Part shown: piece by piece, positions 39,213 through 50,351 of the stretch
How positions within the stretch are numbered: the stretch's first letter is position 1
Layout: each line of letters opens with the position of its first letter
DNA from: Pseudomonas serboccidentalis
GTDB lineage: Bacteria; Pseudomonadota; Gammaproteobacteria; Pseudomonadales; Pseudomonadaceae
Reading direction: 5' to 3'
DNA: 64,000 bases
NCBI RefSeq assembly: GCF_028830055.1
Contig: NZ_CP101655.1
Span: 5,484,154 to 5,548,153, forward strand
Notes under the pieces: generated by a model
Told to the model about the DNA's origin: nothing
The model's database searches: none
What the model saw: the letters and a program-made list of their open reading frames with translations, nothing else
Translations under genes and position numbers: made by a program

Positions 39213-39290
39213 TCAGCCCGGCAGTCGTGCGCTGACGAGGCACAGACTGCGGTGCTGGCGAAGCTGAATAAGGGTGTGAGAGGTTTTCAT
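39213..39290 (-). CDS. Possible leuA leader peptide (upstream ORF)
   Basis: A 25-codon frame starting [15 protein letters not shown] and ending SARLPG stops 89 bases before leuA. Five of 25 codons are leucine. Its last codons (CTGCCGG, 39218-39224) can pair with CCGGCAG at 39162-39168 just upstream of leuA, and GGCCG/CGGCC forms a competing stem. A weak AGGG precedes its ATG. A role in attenuation is inferred. Confidence 0.4.
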   Translation of the reverse strand: MKTSHTLIQLRQHRSLCLVSARLPG

Positions 39291-39485
39291 GTCTTCAACC
39301 CTAACCGCGAGGGGAGAGGATGGCAAGCAGTCGAAAAAAATTGAGAGGAATACTCGAAAAGCCGGATTTTGCGCGATTTTATTGTGGGATATACCGGTAA
39401 TCTTCTGGATGCTTGCGCGAGGTTTGATTGGGGCGCAATCGGGGTTGATGGGGTTTCAGGGGGATTGCGGTGGCAGTGAGTCAGT

Positions 39486-39562
39486 CATCGCCAGCAGGCT
39501 GGCTCCCACAGTGGACCGTGTTCACAACACAAATCCAATGTAGGAGTGAGCCTGCTCGCGAT
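39486..39562. repeat. REP-type inverted pair (diverged)
   Basis: TCGCCAGCAGGCTGGCTCCC and TGTAGGAGTGAGCCTGCTCG are inverted relatives with several mismatches. Only the right arm matches the copies at 17235 and 43735 closely. Confidence 0.75.
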
Positions 39563-39587
39563 TAGGCCAGAAGCCTCACTGGATAAA

Positions 39588-40412
39588 TCAGGGCTGGAAC
39601 GCACCAATGAAAATCGCCGGATCCACCCGCGCATCATTCAGGCTGATATTCCAGTGCATGTGCGGCCCGGTCGCCCGGCCGGTCGAACCGACCTTGCCGA
39701 CCACCGCCCCACGGGCCAGTTGATCGCCAACCTTCACATCGATTTTCGACATGTGGCAGAACATGCTGATAAAGCCCTGCCCGTGATCGACAAACACCGT
39801 GTTGCCATTGAAGAAATAGTTGCCGGTCAGAATCACTTTACCCGCCGCCGGGGTCTTGATCGGCGTGCCGGCCGGTACTGCAAAGTCGAGGCCGGCGTGA
39901 GGATTGCGCTCCTCACCGTTGAAGAAGCGGCGTACACCGAACTTGCTCGACAGAGGGCCGTTGACCGGTTTGTCCAGCAGCAGGTTGCTCGGGGTGTTTG
40001 GGCTGAAGCTGCGGTAGGCCTTGATCTGTTCGGCCAGTTCACCCTCGATGCGCTTGAGGTTGGCCGGGTTCGGGTTGACCTGCTGGGTGTTCTTCAGGGT
40101 GATGTGCTGTTCCGGGTATTTCTTGTTACCGACAGTGAATGGCAGATTACGTCCGCCACTGCTGATCTGCTGGCTGCCGGGTTTGACCGTCAGCGGCACG
40201 CCGACAATCGCCAGCCAGTTGTTCTGTTCCTTGACCACCAGCACCGGTTTGCCCTGATAAGTGGCTTTCGGCGCCTGTGCGGCGCTGCCCAGATCAACCA
40301 CCGCCACGCCGCCCGGCACCGGTTTGTTCAGCAGGCGGGTGATGTAGCTGTCGGCGTGGGCGTTGAAGGTGGTCAGGCACAGCAACAATAACGGAGCAAA
40401 AAAACGCGGCAT
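39588..40412 (-). CDS. M23-family murein endopeptidase (LasA/NlpD-type metallopeptidase)
   Basis: The 274-residue protein has a signal peptide (PRFFAPLLLLCLTTFNAHA) and a C-terminal peptidase M23 domain with zinc ligands in RNPHAGLDFAV and GPHMHWNI plus the HGQGF segment. It should cut peptidoglycan cross-links in the periplasm. The middle domain (about residues 40-110) resembles the N-terminal beta domain of M23 proteins of this group. It is followed four bases later on the same strand by nothing further; xseA lies just upstream and may be co-transcribed. Confidence 0.88.
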   Translation of the reverse strand: MPRFFAPLLLLCLTTFNAHADSYITRLLNKPVPGGVAVVDLGSAAQAPKATYQGKPVLVVKEQNNWLAIVGVPLTVKPGSQQISSGGRNLPFTVGNKKYPEQHITLKNTQQVNPNPANLKRIEGELAEQIKAYRSFSPNTPSNLLLDKPVNGPLSSKFGVRRFFNGEERNPHAGLDFAVPAGTPIKTPAAGKVILTGNYFFNGNTVFVDHGQGFISMFCHMSKIDVKVGDQLARGAVVGKVGSTGRATGPHMHWNISLNDARVDPAIFIGAFQP

Positions 40413-40415
40413 GGA

Positions 40416-41795
40416 TCAGTCCAGTAAAGAAAGGGTGACGGGCGTCAGGTGATTGTCCTCGACGCGCACTTGCAGTTCGCCTTCGCCGAGTCTGGCTTTC
40501 AGGCGCTGGCCGGTGTGGGTCTGCGCGGCGTTACGGATCGCATGGCCGCGCTCATCCAGCAGAATGCTGTAGCCACGGCCGAGGGTCGCCAGCGGGCTGA
40601 CCACATGCAGCGTCTGCATCTGGCTGTGCAGTTGCAGGCGACGGCTCTTCAGGCCTTCGCGCATGGCGCGGGGCAGGCGTTCGGCGAGGCTGTCGAGGCG
40701 CTGGCGCAACATCGCCAGTTGGCGTCCCGGGTGTTGCCCGGCAAGGCGGGTTTCCAGGCGGATCAGACGTTCACGGCGGGTAGTGAGCTGACGCTCGAAG
40801 GCGCGGCGCATACGCATGTCCAGGTCATCCAGACGCTGAGCCTGCTGACGCAGACGCTCGCCCGGGTGACGCAAACGGCGGGAGATGCCTTCCAGGCGCA
40901 GACGATCGCGCATCAGCCGGTCACGCATGCGCATCACCAAGCGGCGATGCAGGCTTTCGACGCGGCGCACCAGGTCGCTGGAATCCGGGGCCAGCAATTC
41001 GGCGGCAGCGGAGGGCGTTGGTGCGCGGACGTCGGCGACAAAGTCGCTGATCGACACATCGGTTTCATGCCCGACGGCGCTGACGATCGGCGTGACGCAG
41101 GCATCCACCGCGCGGGCCACGGCTTCTTCGTTGAAGCACCAGAGGTCTTCCAGCGAGCCGCCGCCCCGGGCGAGGATCAGCGCGTCGAAACCACGGGCAT
41201 CCGCCAGTTTCAGCGCGCGGACGATCTGCGCCGTGGCCTCGCGGCCCTGCACGGCAGTCGGGATCAGCGTCAGTTGCACTTGCGGCGCCCGGCGGCGGAA
41301 CACGCTGATGATGTCGCGAATCACCGCGCCGGTCGGCGAACTGATGATGCCGATGCGCTGCGGATGCGCCGGCAGCGGCACTTTGCGTTCGGCGCTGAAC
41401 AGGCCTTCGGCGCTGAGTTTTTCCTTCAGTGCATCAAACGCCAGGCGTAGCGCGCCATCGCCGGCCGGCTCCACGGTATCGAGAATCAGCTGATAGTCGC
41501 CGCGCCCTTCGAACAGCGAGACCTTGCCGCGCACTTTCACGGCCAGCCCGTCCTTCAACGCCTGACGCACCCGCGCCGCATTGTTGCGAAACAGCGCACA
41601 ACGTACCTGCGCACCGCTGTCCTTGAGGGTGAAATACACGTGGCCGGACGCAGGGCGAGCGAGGTTGGAGATTTCGCCTTCGACCCAGATGTTGCTGAAC
41701 ACGTCTTCGAGCAACACCCGCGCACGGCCGTTGAGCTGGCTGACGGTCAGGACTTCACGGTCAAGGCCGAGCCTTGAAAAGGGATCTTTAATCAT
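40416..41795 (-). CDS. xseA: Exodeoxyribonuclease VII large subunit
   Basis: The 459-residue subunit has an N-terminal OB fold (VLTVSQLNGRARVLLEDVF, IWVEGEISNLARPASGHVYF) and the catalytic domain with IGIISSPTGAVIRD, LARGGGSLEDLWCFNEE and SAVGHETDVSISDFVAD, followed by a long coiled coil. With XseB it degrades single-stranded DNA from both ends. The M23 peptidase gene starts four bases after its stop. Confidence 0.96.
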   Translation of the reverse strand: MIKDPFSRLGLDREVLTVSQLNGRARVLLEDVFSNIWVEGEISNLARPASGHVYFTLKDSGAQVRCALFRNNAARVRQALKDGLAVKVRGKVSLFEGRGDYQLILDTVEPAGDGALRLAFDALKEKLSAEGLFSAERKVPLPAHPQRIGIISSPTGAVIRDIISVFRRRAPQVQLTLIPTAVQGREATAQIVRALKLADARGFDALILARGGGSLEDLWCFNEEAVARAVDACVTPIVSAVGHETDVSISDFVADVRAPTPSAAAELLAPDSSDLVRRVESLHRRLVMRMRDRLMRDRLRLEGISRRLRHPGERLRQQAQRLDDLDMRMRRAFERQLTTRRERLIRLETRLAGQHPGRQLAMLRQRLDSLAERLPRAMREGLKSRRLQLHSQMQTLHVVSPLATLGRGYSILLDERGHAIRNAAQTHTGQRLKARLGEGELQVRVEDNHLTPVTLSLLD

Positions 41796-41839
41796 GGGGC
41801 GCAGTTTAAAGCTAATTTCCGACTCAATACACGAGTCCC

Positions 41840-41925
41840 TGTAGGAGCTGCCGAAGGCTGCGATCTTTTGATCTGGATTCTCAAAAGCAAGAGCACAAGA
41901 TCGCGGCCTTCGGCAGCTCCTACAT
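41840..41925. repeat. REP-type inverted pair overlapping a gene end
   Basis: CCTGTAGGAGCTGCCGAAGG and an inverted copy flank an AT-rich centre. The right arm extends over the stop codon of the LysR gene. Confidence 0.87.
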
Positions 41926-42813
41926 GGGATCGTGGCGAGTGAAGGTATTGATGAAGAGTTGAACCAGTGGCGTGGGGTTTTGCCGGTAGGCGAGGGCGAC
42001 CGTGCTCTGACAATCGGGATCGCTCAGCGGCAGAAATCGTACGCCGCTCGGGCTGATGTCCTGCATCGATTCGGGTAGCAGGGCGATGCCGAACCCCGCC
42101 TGAATCAATTGCAGTTGAGTGGTCTTGCGCGACATCACCCGCGCCGCTTTGGGGAAGAAGCCCTGGCGCATGCACAGGTCGGCACACAGATAACTGAGCC
42201 CGCCACGCTGCGGATGCGGGATCGAAATGAAGGGTTCGTCTCTCAGCTGCGCCAGTTCCACAGAGGATGAATCGGCCAGGCGATGATCGTTCGGCACCGC
42301 CAGCAGCAGGCGTTCGGTGAACAAAGGCACAACCTGAATACCTTCACGCTGACGCAACACCGGCAGGCGCAACAGGCCAATGTCGAGGCGTCCTTCAGCC
42401 AGTTCCTCAAGCTGCGCCTCGGAGGACAGCTTGCCGATGTCCAGCGACACGCCACTCTGCTGCTCCAGATAAGTGCCGATCCGGTGTAATAAATGTCCGC
42501 TGATCGACACAGTGCTGGAATGACTCAGGCGCAACGTGCCCCGTTGGCCGTTACCGACTTCGGTCGCCATCGCGCTGGCCTTGCTCAGTTCATTGAGCAG
42601 GTTTCTGGCCCGCGGCAAAAACGCCTCGCCCGCCGCCGTGAGCCGGGGCTGGCGCGCGGTGCGTTCGAACAGCGGTGTTTGCAGGCGGGTTTCCATGTCC
42701 TTGATCTGCCGGCTCAGCGCCGATTGCGCGATGAACAGGCGTTCAGCGGCGGCACTGAAACTGCCGCACTCGGCGATTTCCACGAAGTAACGCAGTTGAC
42801 GGATCGACAGCAC
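41920..42813 (-). CDS. LysR-family transcriptional regulator
   Basis: The 297-residue regulator has an N-terminal winged helix (SIRQLRYFVEIAECGSFSAAAERLFIAQSALSRQIKDME) and a C-terminal sugar-binding-like effector domain. The GTG at 42813 with AAGG about 9 bases upstream matches the family N-terminus. Its stop codon TAG is supplied by a REP arm. It diverges from the TauE-type transporter gene across 100 bases, so it probably controls that gene; the effector is unknown. Confidence 0.9.
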   Translation of the reverse strand: MLSIRQLRYFVEIAECGSFSAAAERLFIAQSALSRQIKDMETRLQTPLFERTARQPRLTAAGEAFLPRARNLLNELSKASAMATEVGNGQRGTLRLSHSSTVSISGHLLHRIGTYLEQQSGVSLDIGKLSSEAQLEELAEGRLDIGLLRLPVLRQREGIQVVPLFTERLLLAVPNDHRLADSSSVELAQLRDEPFISIPHPQRGGLSYLCADLCMRQGFFPKAARVMSRKTTQLQLIQAGFGIALLPESMQDISPSGVRFLPLSDPDCQSTVALAYRQNPTPLVQLFINTFTRHDPM

Positions 42814-42913
42814 AAGGTATGCCTTTTCGAGATGAGTAATGGCCTTTGAACATATTAGTCGCAACGCTTGGCGCTGGCTAAAGTCATCTCAGGCTTATTA
42901 AGGAAGCGGATCG

Positions 42914-43687
42914 ATGAGTGTGCTGGGGTTGTTGAGCGAGTGGTCGTGGGGCGCGGGCGGCTGGGCGGTGATCGGCTTGGGGATCACGCTGGCCTATATC
43001 GTTTTCGGAATTGCCGGATTCGGTACGGCGCTGGTCGCGGGGCCGATTCTGATTCTGTTCATGCCGCTGTCGAAAATCGTGCCGTTGCTGGTGCTGCTGG
43101 ATTTCGTCGCGGCGTTCGGCAATCTGCTGCCTTCGCGCCGGGACGTGGCCAAGCTCGAGTTGTTGTGGTTGCTGCCGTGCATGGCGGTGGGGTGCACGTT
43201 GGGGGTGATTTTCCTGCTTAACCTCAAATCTGATTTGCTTCTGTTGTTGATGGGGCTGTTCATCAGCGCCTATGCGATTTACAGCCTGTGGGTGAAAACC
43301 CGGCCGACGCAGTTGTCTGCCGGGTGGGCGTTGCCGATGGGCACGGTGGGCGGGCTGTTTGGTGCGCTGTTCGGCAGTGGCGGCTTCTTGTATGCGATCT
43401 ATCTCAACAGCCGTCTGCCCAAAGACGCGGCCCGGGCCACGCAAAGTGCGCTGATCAGTTGCAGCACGGTGGTGCGTTTGAGTCTGTTCGCCCTTGCCGG
43501 GGTGTATGCCGAGCTTCCCTTGTTGATGCTGGCGCTGTGTCTGTTGCCGGCCATGGCGCTGGGGCTGTGGACTGGGCGGCGGTTGACCATGCGCTTGTCG
43601 CGCGAGGCGTTTGTACGGTTGGTGACCTGGCTGGTGCTGGCGAGCGGGATTGCGTTGATCGGGCGCTACATTATTAGTATGGCGTGA
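42914..43687 (+). CDS. TauE/SafE-family membrane transporter
   Basis: The 257-residue protein has about eight membrane segments (for example WAVIGLGITLAYIVFGIAGFGTALVAG near the start) and GGLFGALFGSGGFLYAIYL, the paired glycine-rich repeats of TauE/SafE permeases. These export sulfite, sulfoacetate or related anions. The substrate is not evident. It is transcribed divergently from the LysR gene. Confidence 0.87.
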   Translation: MSVLGLLSEWSWGAGGWAVIGLGITLAYIVFGIAGFGTALVAGPILILFMPLSKIVPLLVLLDFVAAFGNLLPSRRDVAKLELLWLLPCMAVGCTLGVIFLLNLKSDLLLLLMGLFISAYAIYSLWVKTRPTQLSAGWALPMGTVGGLFGALFGSGGFLYAIYLNSRLPKDAARATQSALISCSTVVRLSLFALAGVYAELPLLMLALCLLPAMALGLWTGRRLTMRLSREAFVRLVTWLVLASGIALIGRYIISMA

Positions 43688-43734
43688 GCACTTGACCGGA
43701 TTCTGTCAGGGATTAAGCTGCCGGCCGCCATTTC

Positions 43735-43826
43735 TTGTAGGAGTGAGCCTGCTCGCGATAGCAGACGATCAGTCAACATTGATGTGTCTGACACACCGCT
43801 ATCGCGAGCAGGCTCGCTCCTACAGG
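43735..43826. repeat. REP-type inverted pair (TGAGCCTGCTCGC type)
   Basis: TTGTAGGAGTGAGCCTGCTC and its inverted copy (one change in the right arm) flank a 35-base spacer. Matches the element at 17235. Confidence 0.88.
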
Positions 43827-43859
43827 GTCTATCCCGGAATTTGCAGCAGGCTTGCACCC

Positions 43860-44408
43860 ATGAATTCGCAAAGCATCATCGTCCCGAAAATCTCCACCCT
43901 GCCGGTCCACGAACCCCGGGCGCGGGCGATCGTGCGCTGGCTGGTGCGCAAGAACATCATCGAAGAACAGCTGACCACCTGCGGTCGCACCGGCAACCGC
44001 ATGGCCCACGCCATTGCCGACGGCGCGCGTGCGGTGGTGCTGCACCCCGAGGCGCTGCCCTTCGGTGAACCGATCAACGGCCTGGAGATCATCGTCAAGC
44101 GCTGCATCTATACCCCGGCCAAGGGCTTTCTCGAAGAAGCCGGTTGCGCCGAGTGCCGCCGCGAAGTCGGCGAGGCGCTGTTCGAAAGCCTGGAAGACTG
44201 GATGCCCGGGCGTACCGACAACTTCACCTGCCCTGAATGCGGGCATGAAGACGACATCAACGGTTTTCTGTACTTGCAGGAATGCGCGTTTTCCAACCTG
44301 GGATTTATCTTCAACAACTGGCTGGAAGCCGGGTTCAAGCAGAGCTTTATCGACGAATTCGCCGATTGGCTGGATCAACCTGTCAGCTGGGTAAAAGTCG
44401 AACTCTGA
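43860..44408 (+). CDS. Conserved hypothetical protein with two CxxC pairs
   Basis: The 182-residue soluble protein has CAECRREVG and CPECGHEDD, which together could hold a zinc ion. The remainder is a mixed fold (for example RAIVRWLVRKNIIEEQLTTCGRTGNR). Relatives in Pseudomonas have been labelled as sugar-transport ATPases, but no Walker motif is present and that label is not supported. It is a single gene between two REP elements. Function unknown. Confidence 0.75.
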   Translation: MNSQSIIVPKISTLPVHEPRARAIVRWLVRKNIIEEQLTTCGRTGNRMAHAIADGARAVVLHPEALPFGEPINGLEIIVKRCIYTPAKGFLEEAGCAECRREVGEALFESLEDWMPGRTDNFTCPECGHEDDINGFLYLQECAFSNLGFIFNNWLEAGFKQSFIDEFADWLDQPVSWVKVEL

Positions 44409-44411
44409 CCC

Positions 44412-44497
44412 CTGTAGGAGCTGCCGAAGGCTGCGATCTTTTGATCTTGTTTGTGTCAATCAAAGCCAAAAGATTGCAGCCTTCGGCAGCTCCTACA
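44412..44497. repeat. REP-type inverted pair
   Basis: CTGTAGGAGCTGCCGAAGGC and an inverted copy with one change flank an AT-rich centre. Confidence 0.88.
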
Positions 44498-44537
44498 AAA
44501 AGCAGGGTTTTCCGTACATCAGTAACATCGATAATAG

Positions 44538-46085
<1,548 letters not shown>

Positions 46086-46185
46086 GGCTTCAAGCAAATC
46101 ATCAAGCAACCGGGGCTGTTTTATTCAGCCCCGAGTTGTTTCTGAATCACGACTGTTTCTGAATTACTTAAGACGAGACTGAATC

Positions 46186-47763
46186 ATGGCCCTCGACATT
46201 CACGCTCACCGCATCCTGATCCTCGACTTCGGTTCGCAATACACCCAACTGATCGCCCGCCGCGTGCGCGAGATCGGTGTGTACTGCGAACTGCACCCGT
46301 TCGACATGGATGAAGATGCGATCCGCGAATTCGCTCCTAAAGGCGTCATCCTCGCCGGCGGCCCCGAGTCCGTGCACGAAGCCAACAGCCCGCGCTGCCC
46401 GCAAGCCGTGTTTGACCTGGGCGTGCCGGTCTTCGGTATCTGCTACGGCATGCAGACCATGGCCGAGCAACTGGGCGGCAAGGTTGAAGGTTCCGAACTG
46501 CGTGAGTTCGGCTACGCCCGCGTTGACGTGGTCGGCAAGAGCCGCCTGCTCGACGGCATCGAAGACCACATCGACGCCGATGGCCTGTTCGGTCTCGACG
46601 TGTGGATGAGCCACGGTGACAAGGTCACCAAGATGCCGGAAGACTTCCACATCCTGGCCAGCACCCCAAGCTGCCCGATCGCCGGCATGTTCAACGACGA
46701 TCGCGCTTACTACGGCGTGCAGTTCCACCCGGAAGTGACTCACACCAAGCAGGGCGGTCGCATCCTGTCGCGCTTCGTGCTGGACATCTGCGGTTGTGAA
46801 GCCCTGTGGACTCCGTCGAAGATCGCTGAAGACGCCATCGCCAACATCCGCGCACAAGTCGGTACCGACAACGTGCTGCTGGGCCTGTCCGGCGGCGTTG
46901 ACTCCTCGGTGGTTGCGGCGCTGTTGCACAAGGCCATCGGTGATCAACTGACCTGCGTATTCGTCGACAACGGCCTGCTGCGCCTGCACGAAGGCGAGCA
47001 AGTGATGGCCATGTTCGCCGAGAACATGGGCGTGAAGGTGATCCGCGCCAACGCTGAAGACCAGTTCCTCAACAACCTGGCCGGCGAAGCCGACCCGGAG
47101 AAGAAGCGCAAGATCATCGGCCGTACCTTCATCGACGTGTTCGATGCCGAGTCCTGCAAGCTGGACAACATCAAATACCTGGCACAGGGCACCATCTACC
47201 CGGACGTGATCGAGTCGGCTGGCGCGAAAAGCGGCAAGGCGCACGTGATCAAGTCGCACCACAACGTGGGCGGCCTGCCGGAAGAGATGAACCTGAAACT
47301 GGTCGAGCCACTGCGCGAACTGTTCAAGGATGAAGTCCGTCGCTTGGGTCTGGAACTGGGCCTGCCGTACGACATGGTCTACCGTCACCCGTTCCCGGGC
47401 CCGGGCCTGGGCGTGCGCATCCTCGGCGAAGTGAAGAAGGAATACGCCGACCTGCTGCGTCGTGCCGACCACATCTTCATCGAAGAGCTGCGCAAGGCCG
47501 ACTGGTACCACAAAGTCAGCCAGGCGTTCGTGGTGTTCCAGCCAGTGAAATCGGTTGGCGTGGTCGGCGATGGCCGTCGTTACGCCTGGGTCGTGGCGCT
47601 GCGTGCCGTGGAAACCATCGACTTCATGACCGCGCGTTGGGCACACCTGCCTTACGAACTGCTGGAAACCGTTTCCGGCCGCATCATCAATGAAATCGAA
47701 GGCATCTCCCGCGTCACTTACGACGTGTCGAGCAAGCCGCCGGCGACTATTGAGTGGGAATGA
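46186..47763 (+). CDS. guaA: GMP synthase (glutamine-hydrolysing)
   Basis: The 525-residue enzyme aminates XMP to GMP. The class I glutaminase domain has [14 protein letters not shown] with the nucleophile Cys and HPEVTHT; the ATP-pyrophosphatase domain has [12 protein letters not shown]; the C-terminal dimerisation domain ends IEWE. It is full length with an undisturbed end, which matters because guaA 3' ends are known insertion points for islands. Confidence 0.97.
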   Translation: MALDIHAHRILILDFGSQYTQLIARRVREIGVYCELHPFDMDEDAIREFAPKGVILAGGPESVHEANSPRCPQAVFDLGVPVFGICYGMQTMAEQLGGKVEGSELREFGYARVDVVGKSRLLDGIEDHIDADGLFGLDVWMSHGDKVTKMPEDFHILASTPSCPIAGMFNDDRAYYGVQFHPEVTHTKQGGRILSRFVLDICGCEALWTPSKIAEDAIANIRAQVGTDNVLLGLSGGVDSSVVAALLHKAIGDQLTCVFVDNGLLRLHEGEQVMAMFAENMGVKVIRANAEDQFLNNLAGEADPEKKRKIIGRTFIDVFDAESCKLDNIKYLAQGTIYPDVIESAGAKSGKAHVIKSHHNVGGLPEEMNLKLVEPLRELFKDEVRRLGLELGLPYDMVYRHPFPGPGLGVRILGEVKKEYADLLRRADHIFIEELRKADWYHKVSQAFVVFQPVKSVGVVGDGRRYAWVVALRAVETIDFMTARWAHLPYELLETVSGRIINEIEGISRVTYDVSSKPPATIEWE

Positions 47764-47824
47764 TCCCGCGCCGCGCCCTCTAGATTGCAACGTTAGATCC
47801 GGAGAGGCGCAAGAGGGATTATAG

Positions 47825-47865
47825 AAAATGCCAGTCAGTTAAGCTGACTGGCATTTTTGTTTTTG
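47825..47865. terminator. Bidirectional terminator after guaA
   Basis: AAAATGCCAGTCAG pairs perfectly with CTGACTGGCATTTT around TTAAG, followed by TGTTTTTG. It separates guaA from the converging TerD-like gene. Confidence 0.9.
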
Positions 47866-47921
47866 GGCGGAAAGTACCGAGGCAGAGTTGTCGTTCTCAA
47901 TGAACGCAAAGGCAGGCGATA

Positions 47922-49994
47922 TTAGAGGAACTGCGACCGAATCAAATCTGTATCGAACGGCGTTATCCCTTGATCAGGTGCAAACACCGCTTGTGCCTGC
48001 TGCGGCGACGCTACTCGTTCGCCTCGTGCTCGTGCATGCAAATCGAACAATGTCTCCAGATCAGGCCGTGGTGTATGTATCAAAGCCCGCAGCATCAAGG
48101 ATATTCCGCTGAGGTTGTTCCCGACATTGTTCCACCGGGGAGCTGAGGTCAGTCCCAGGTCGGCCCAGATCACGCGTTGCTCCTGCAAGTCCATCACGAA
48201 TGGCAGACAGATCTGTGTGTCGGATGCGATATCGATACGATCGAACACGGTTCGCGGCTCGAATATTTCACCTGATGCCGTATCCGTGCGGGCCATCCAG
48301 CCAGCGAAGCACTCTGGAAGATCGCAGTACGGCTGTTGGGTGTACGAGTTGATGGACGTGACGACATAACGGACTCCCTTCTCGACGAGGACGTCAAGGT
48401 CGAGGTCGATGAACTCCGACGCCCCTTCGGGTGCGTCGACGATGTCGCCGCTGTGGCAGCCGCCGTAATCTCTCAGGTTGTAGTACGCAACCGTTTCTCT
48501 GAACACGAAGTTGGCATCGAAAAATGCGGCGGACAAATCGATGTCCGTGCGTGAACGGCCGTTTTTCCACCACAAAAAAAGGCGAATGAAACGGGTGTCA
48601 GGCATCGGCAATCGGCTGCCCCGCACCAGTGTACGTAGTGACTTCGCTGAAGCGCGTTGTGCCAGCGGTACCCTGTATTCGCGTAATTCTGGATCAATGT
48701 AACAGCGACCCAATGGCGGTAGTGTCGCAAAACGCGTTACTAGAGCGTCCTCGCAGATTCGGGCTGCACGAGCCAGCACCTCGGGCGCGAGAGGCTCTCG
48801 GTGATCCTCGATGCCATAGACTTTTGCGAATGAACCTTTCGGTGCGAACGCCCGAAGGGGTAGGGGGCGCGGCGCACGCGACTGGGCCAGCAACTGCAGC
48901 AGGACAGGTGAGGACACTTGTGCCGCAACAGCCTCGAACGCATCGAGAACCGGTTCTGGTTGCGTCGCGCGCCGCAGGGTCGCGTCCAGCCGTCGTGCGA
49001 ACTCACCGGGACGACTCTGTAGCACGGGGACAAGCTCGGCAATATCACTCTGGGCGAACAATGTTTCGACTCGTGAACCAAATGAGTCAGGCGCTTCGTT
49101 GCGACGCGCCGCCGTGATGGCGGCCAGCGCTCTTGGGTACTTATCGGCGTAGTCGCCCGGATGAAGTACTTCAGCCAGGCGTTTCCATCGCTCGGCTTGC
49201 CGCATCACGTCTTCTGTAGCGTTGAGTGTTCGATCGAGCAGACTCAACAGCAGGCGCCGCATCGAGCGCTTCATCGCTTTGAAGCGTGTCGTAGCGGTCG
49301 CCAGTGACACATCCCCTCCGTTCAACGCGACCGCGAGTCGTAATACGTCAGTTGCCGTCTCGACATTTCGCTCCAGGAATACGTCTACCCGTGTATCGCC
49401 AGCTACATGCAGGATCAGTGCACCGCCAACCTGTGCCCGGATCTCCCGGAACGGGATGACCTCAGGCAGCAGACGGAACACATCACTTTTGTACTCGCGG
49501 ATAAACCAGATGACATCGAAAACTTCTTCTTCGGAGAGCGAGGTGTGTGATGAAACCAGCGGCTCGAGCAGTGACTCGAACTCAGGAATGCTTCCCGGCT
49601 CGATAGTCCAGGGTATGACGTTGCCTTCAAGCAGTGGAGGTCGAGATTCTTCAGTCGCTGGTAAACGTCGAAGCGTGAGGTAATGCATGACGGCGTTAAG
49701 GTACAGCTCGGCTTCCGAGGCTGTCAGAACCTGCTCTGGAAAGTCAGGATAAAACGGTCTGTGCTGCACATGAGCGCCACTCCTGCGCCGGAGAACTCCG
49801 ACAATGTCACGCAACCAGTACTTGAGTTCTGTCGCCGACAACAGGCCGATTTGTTCAATCAGAGGCTCTGACAGTACGCACCGGAACGCCGCGATTTCCC
49901 GGACAGCCGAGGCGACCTGAGCGCGCGTGGCGCCGCCAGTGCCCATCGGGACGTGAACTTTGCTACGGCGACGCAGGAACATCTCCTGATTCAT
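47922..49994 (-). CDS. Large protein with C-terminal TerD-like domain
   Basis: The product is 690 residues from ATG 49994 (GGGAG about 10 bases upstream); a longer in-frame start adds a low-value extension. Residues about 1-430 are helical, with no motif I recognise. The last 240 residues resemble the TerD/calcium-binding tellurite-resistance fold: LFLWWKNGRSRTDIDLSAAF, then YYNLRDYGGCHSGDIVDAPE, FIDLDLDVL and later RVIWADLGL. Ter-domain proteins act in stress and phage-response complexes. There is no adjacent ter gene. It lies alone on the minus strand with guaA converging. The C-terminal fold is a reasonable call from motifs; the overall function is unknown. Confidence 0.75.
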   Translation of the reverse strand: MNQEMFLRRRSKVHVPMGTGGATRAQVASAVREIAAFRCVLSEPLIEQIGLLSATELKYWLRDIVGVLRRRSGAHVQHRPFYPDFPEQVLTASEAELYLNAVMHYLTLRRLPATEESRPPLLEGNVIPWTIEPGSIPEFESLLEPLVSSHTSLSEEEVFDVIWFIREYKSDVFRLLPEVIPFREIRAQVGGALILHVAGDTRVDVFLERNVETATDVLRLAVALNGGDVSLATATTRFKAMKRSMRRLLLSLLDRTLNATEDVMRQAERWKRLAEVLHPGDYADKYPRALAAITAARRNEAPDSFGSRVETLFAQSDIAELVPVLQSRPGEFARRLDATLRRATQPEPVLDAFEAVAAQVSSPVLLQLLAQSRAPRPLPLRAFAPKGSFAKVYGIEDHREPLAPEVLARAARICEDALVTRFATLPPLGRCYIDPELREYRVPLAQRASAKSLRTLVRGSRLPMPDTRFIRLFLWWKNGRSRTDIDLSAAFFDANFVFRETVAYYNLRDYGGCHSGDIVDAPEGASEFIDLDLDVLVEKGVRYVVTSINSYTQQPYCDLPECFAGWMARTDTASGEIFEPRTVFDRIDIASDTQICLPFVMDLQEQRVIWADLGLTSAPRWNNVGNNLSGISLMLRALIHTPRPDLETLFDLHARARGERVASPQQAQAVFAPDQGITPFDTDLIRSQFL

Positions 49995-50062
49995 CCTTGA
50001 TTTTCTCCCAGAGTCGCCGTCGTGAGCGAGCTGCAGCATCATGTCTACAGCCAATATGAAAA

Positions 50063-50081
50063 CGCCTGCTAGGAGCAGGCG
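50063..50081. promoter_or_regulatory. Hairpin in the leader of the TerD-like gene
   Basis: CGCCTGCT pairs perfectly with AGCAGGCG around AGG, about 70 bases before the gene start. No T-run follows on either strand, so it may be a leader structure or a binding site. Confidence 0.35.
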
Positions 50082-50351
50082 CGGAGTGGAGAGCGGAACC
50101 CCTAGTTCATAGGGTTTAGAAGGAAGGTGTTCCATAGCCACGCCAGCATTCTACGGAAAGTTCTCCCCGGTTGTCAGGTTGCTTCGCACTCTAACGGTAA
50201 CAAGCTGCTTCACTAGAGGAATGGGGACTGATGAGAGACAAACCGCTCCTCCATCGTCCTGACGAGTAGCAGTGTTTTTGGCCAAGTGTGTTTTTCAAAA
50301 GCGGTGAAGTGTCTGATCCTTATCGAGGCTTGATTTTCTAAAGCCTTCGTT

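Noticed and set aside
37381..39267. Long open frame antisense to leuA
   Set aside because: It lies wholly over leuA, which has all its family signatures; the antisense translation is rich in His, Gln and Arg as expected from a mirrored GC-rich gene. The same applies to long antisense frames over rlmN, hscA, guaA, guaB, lon and rodZ.
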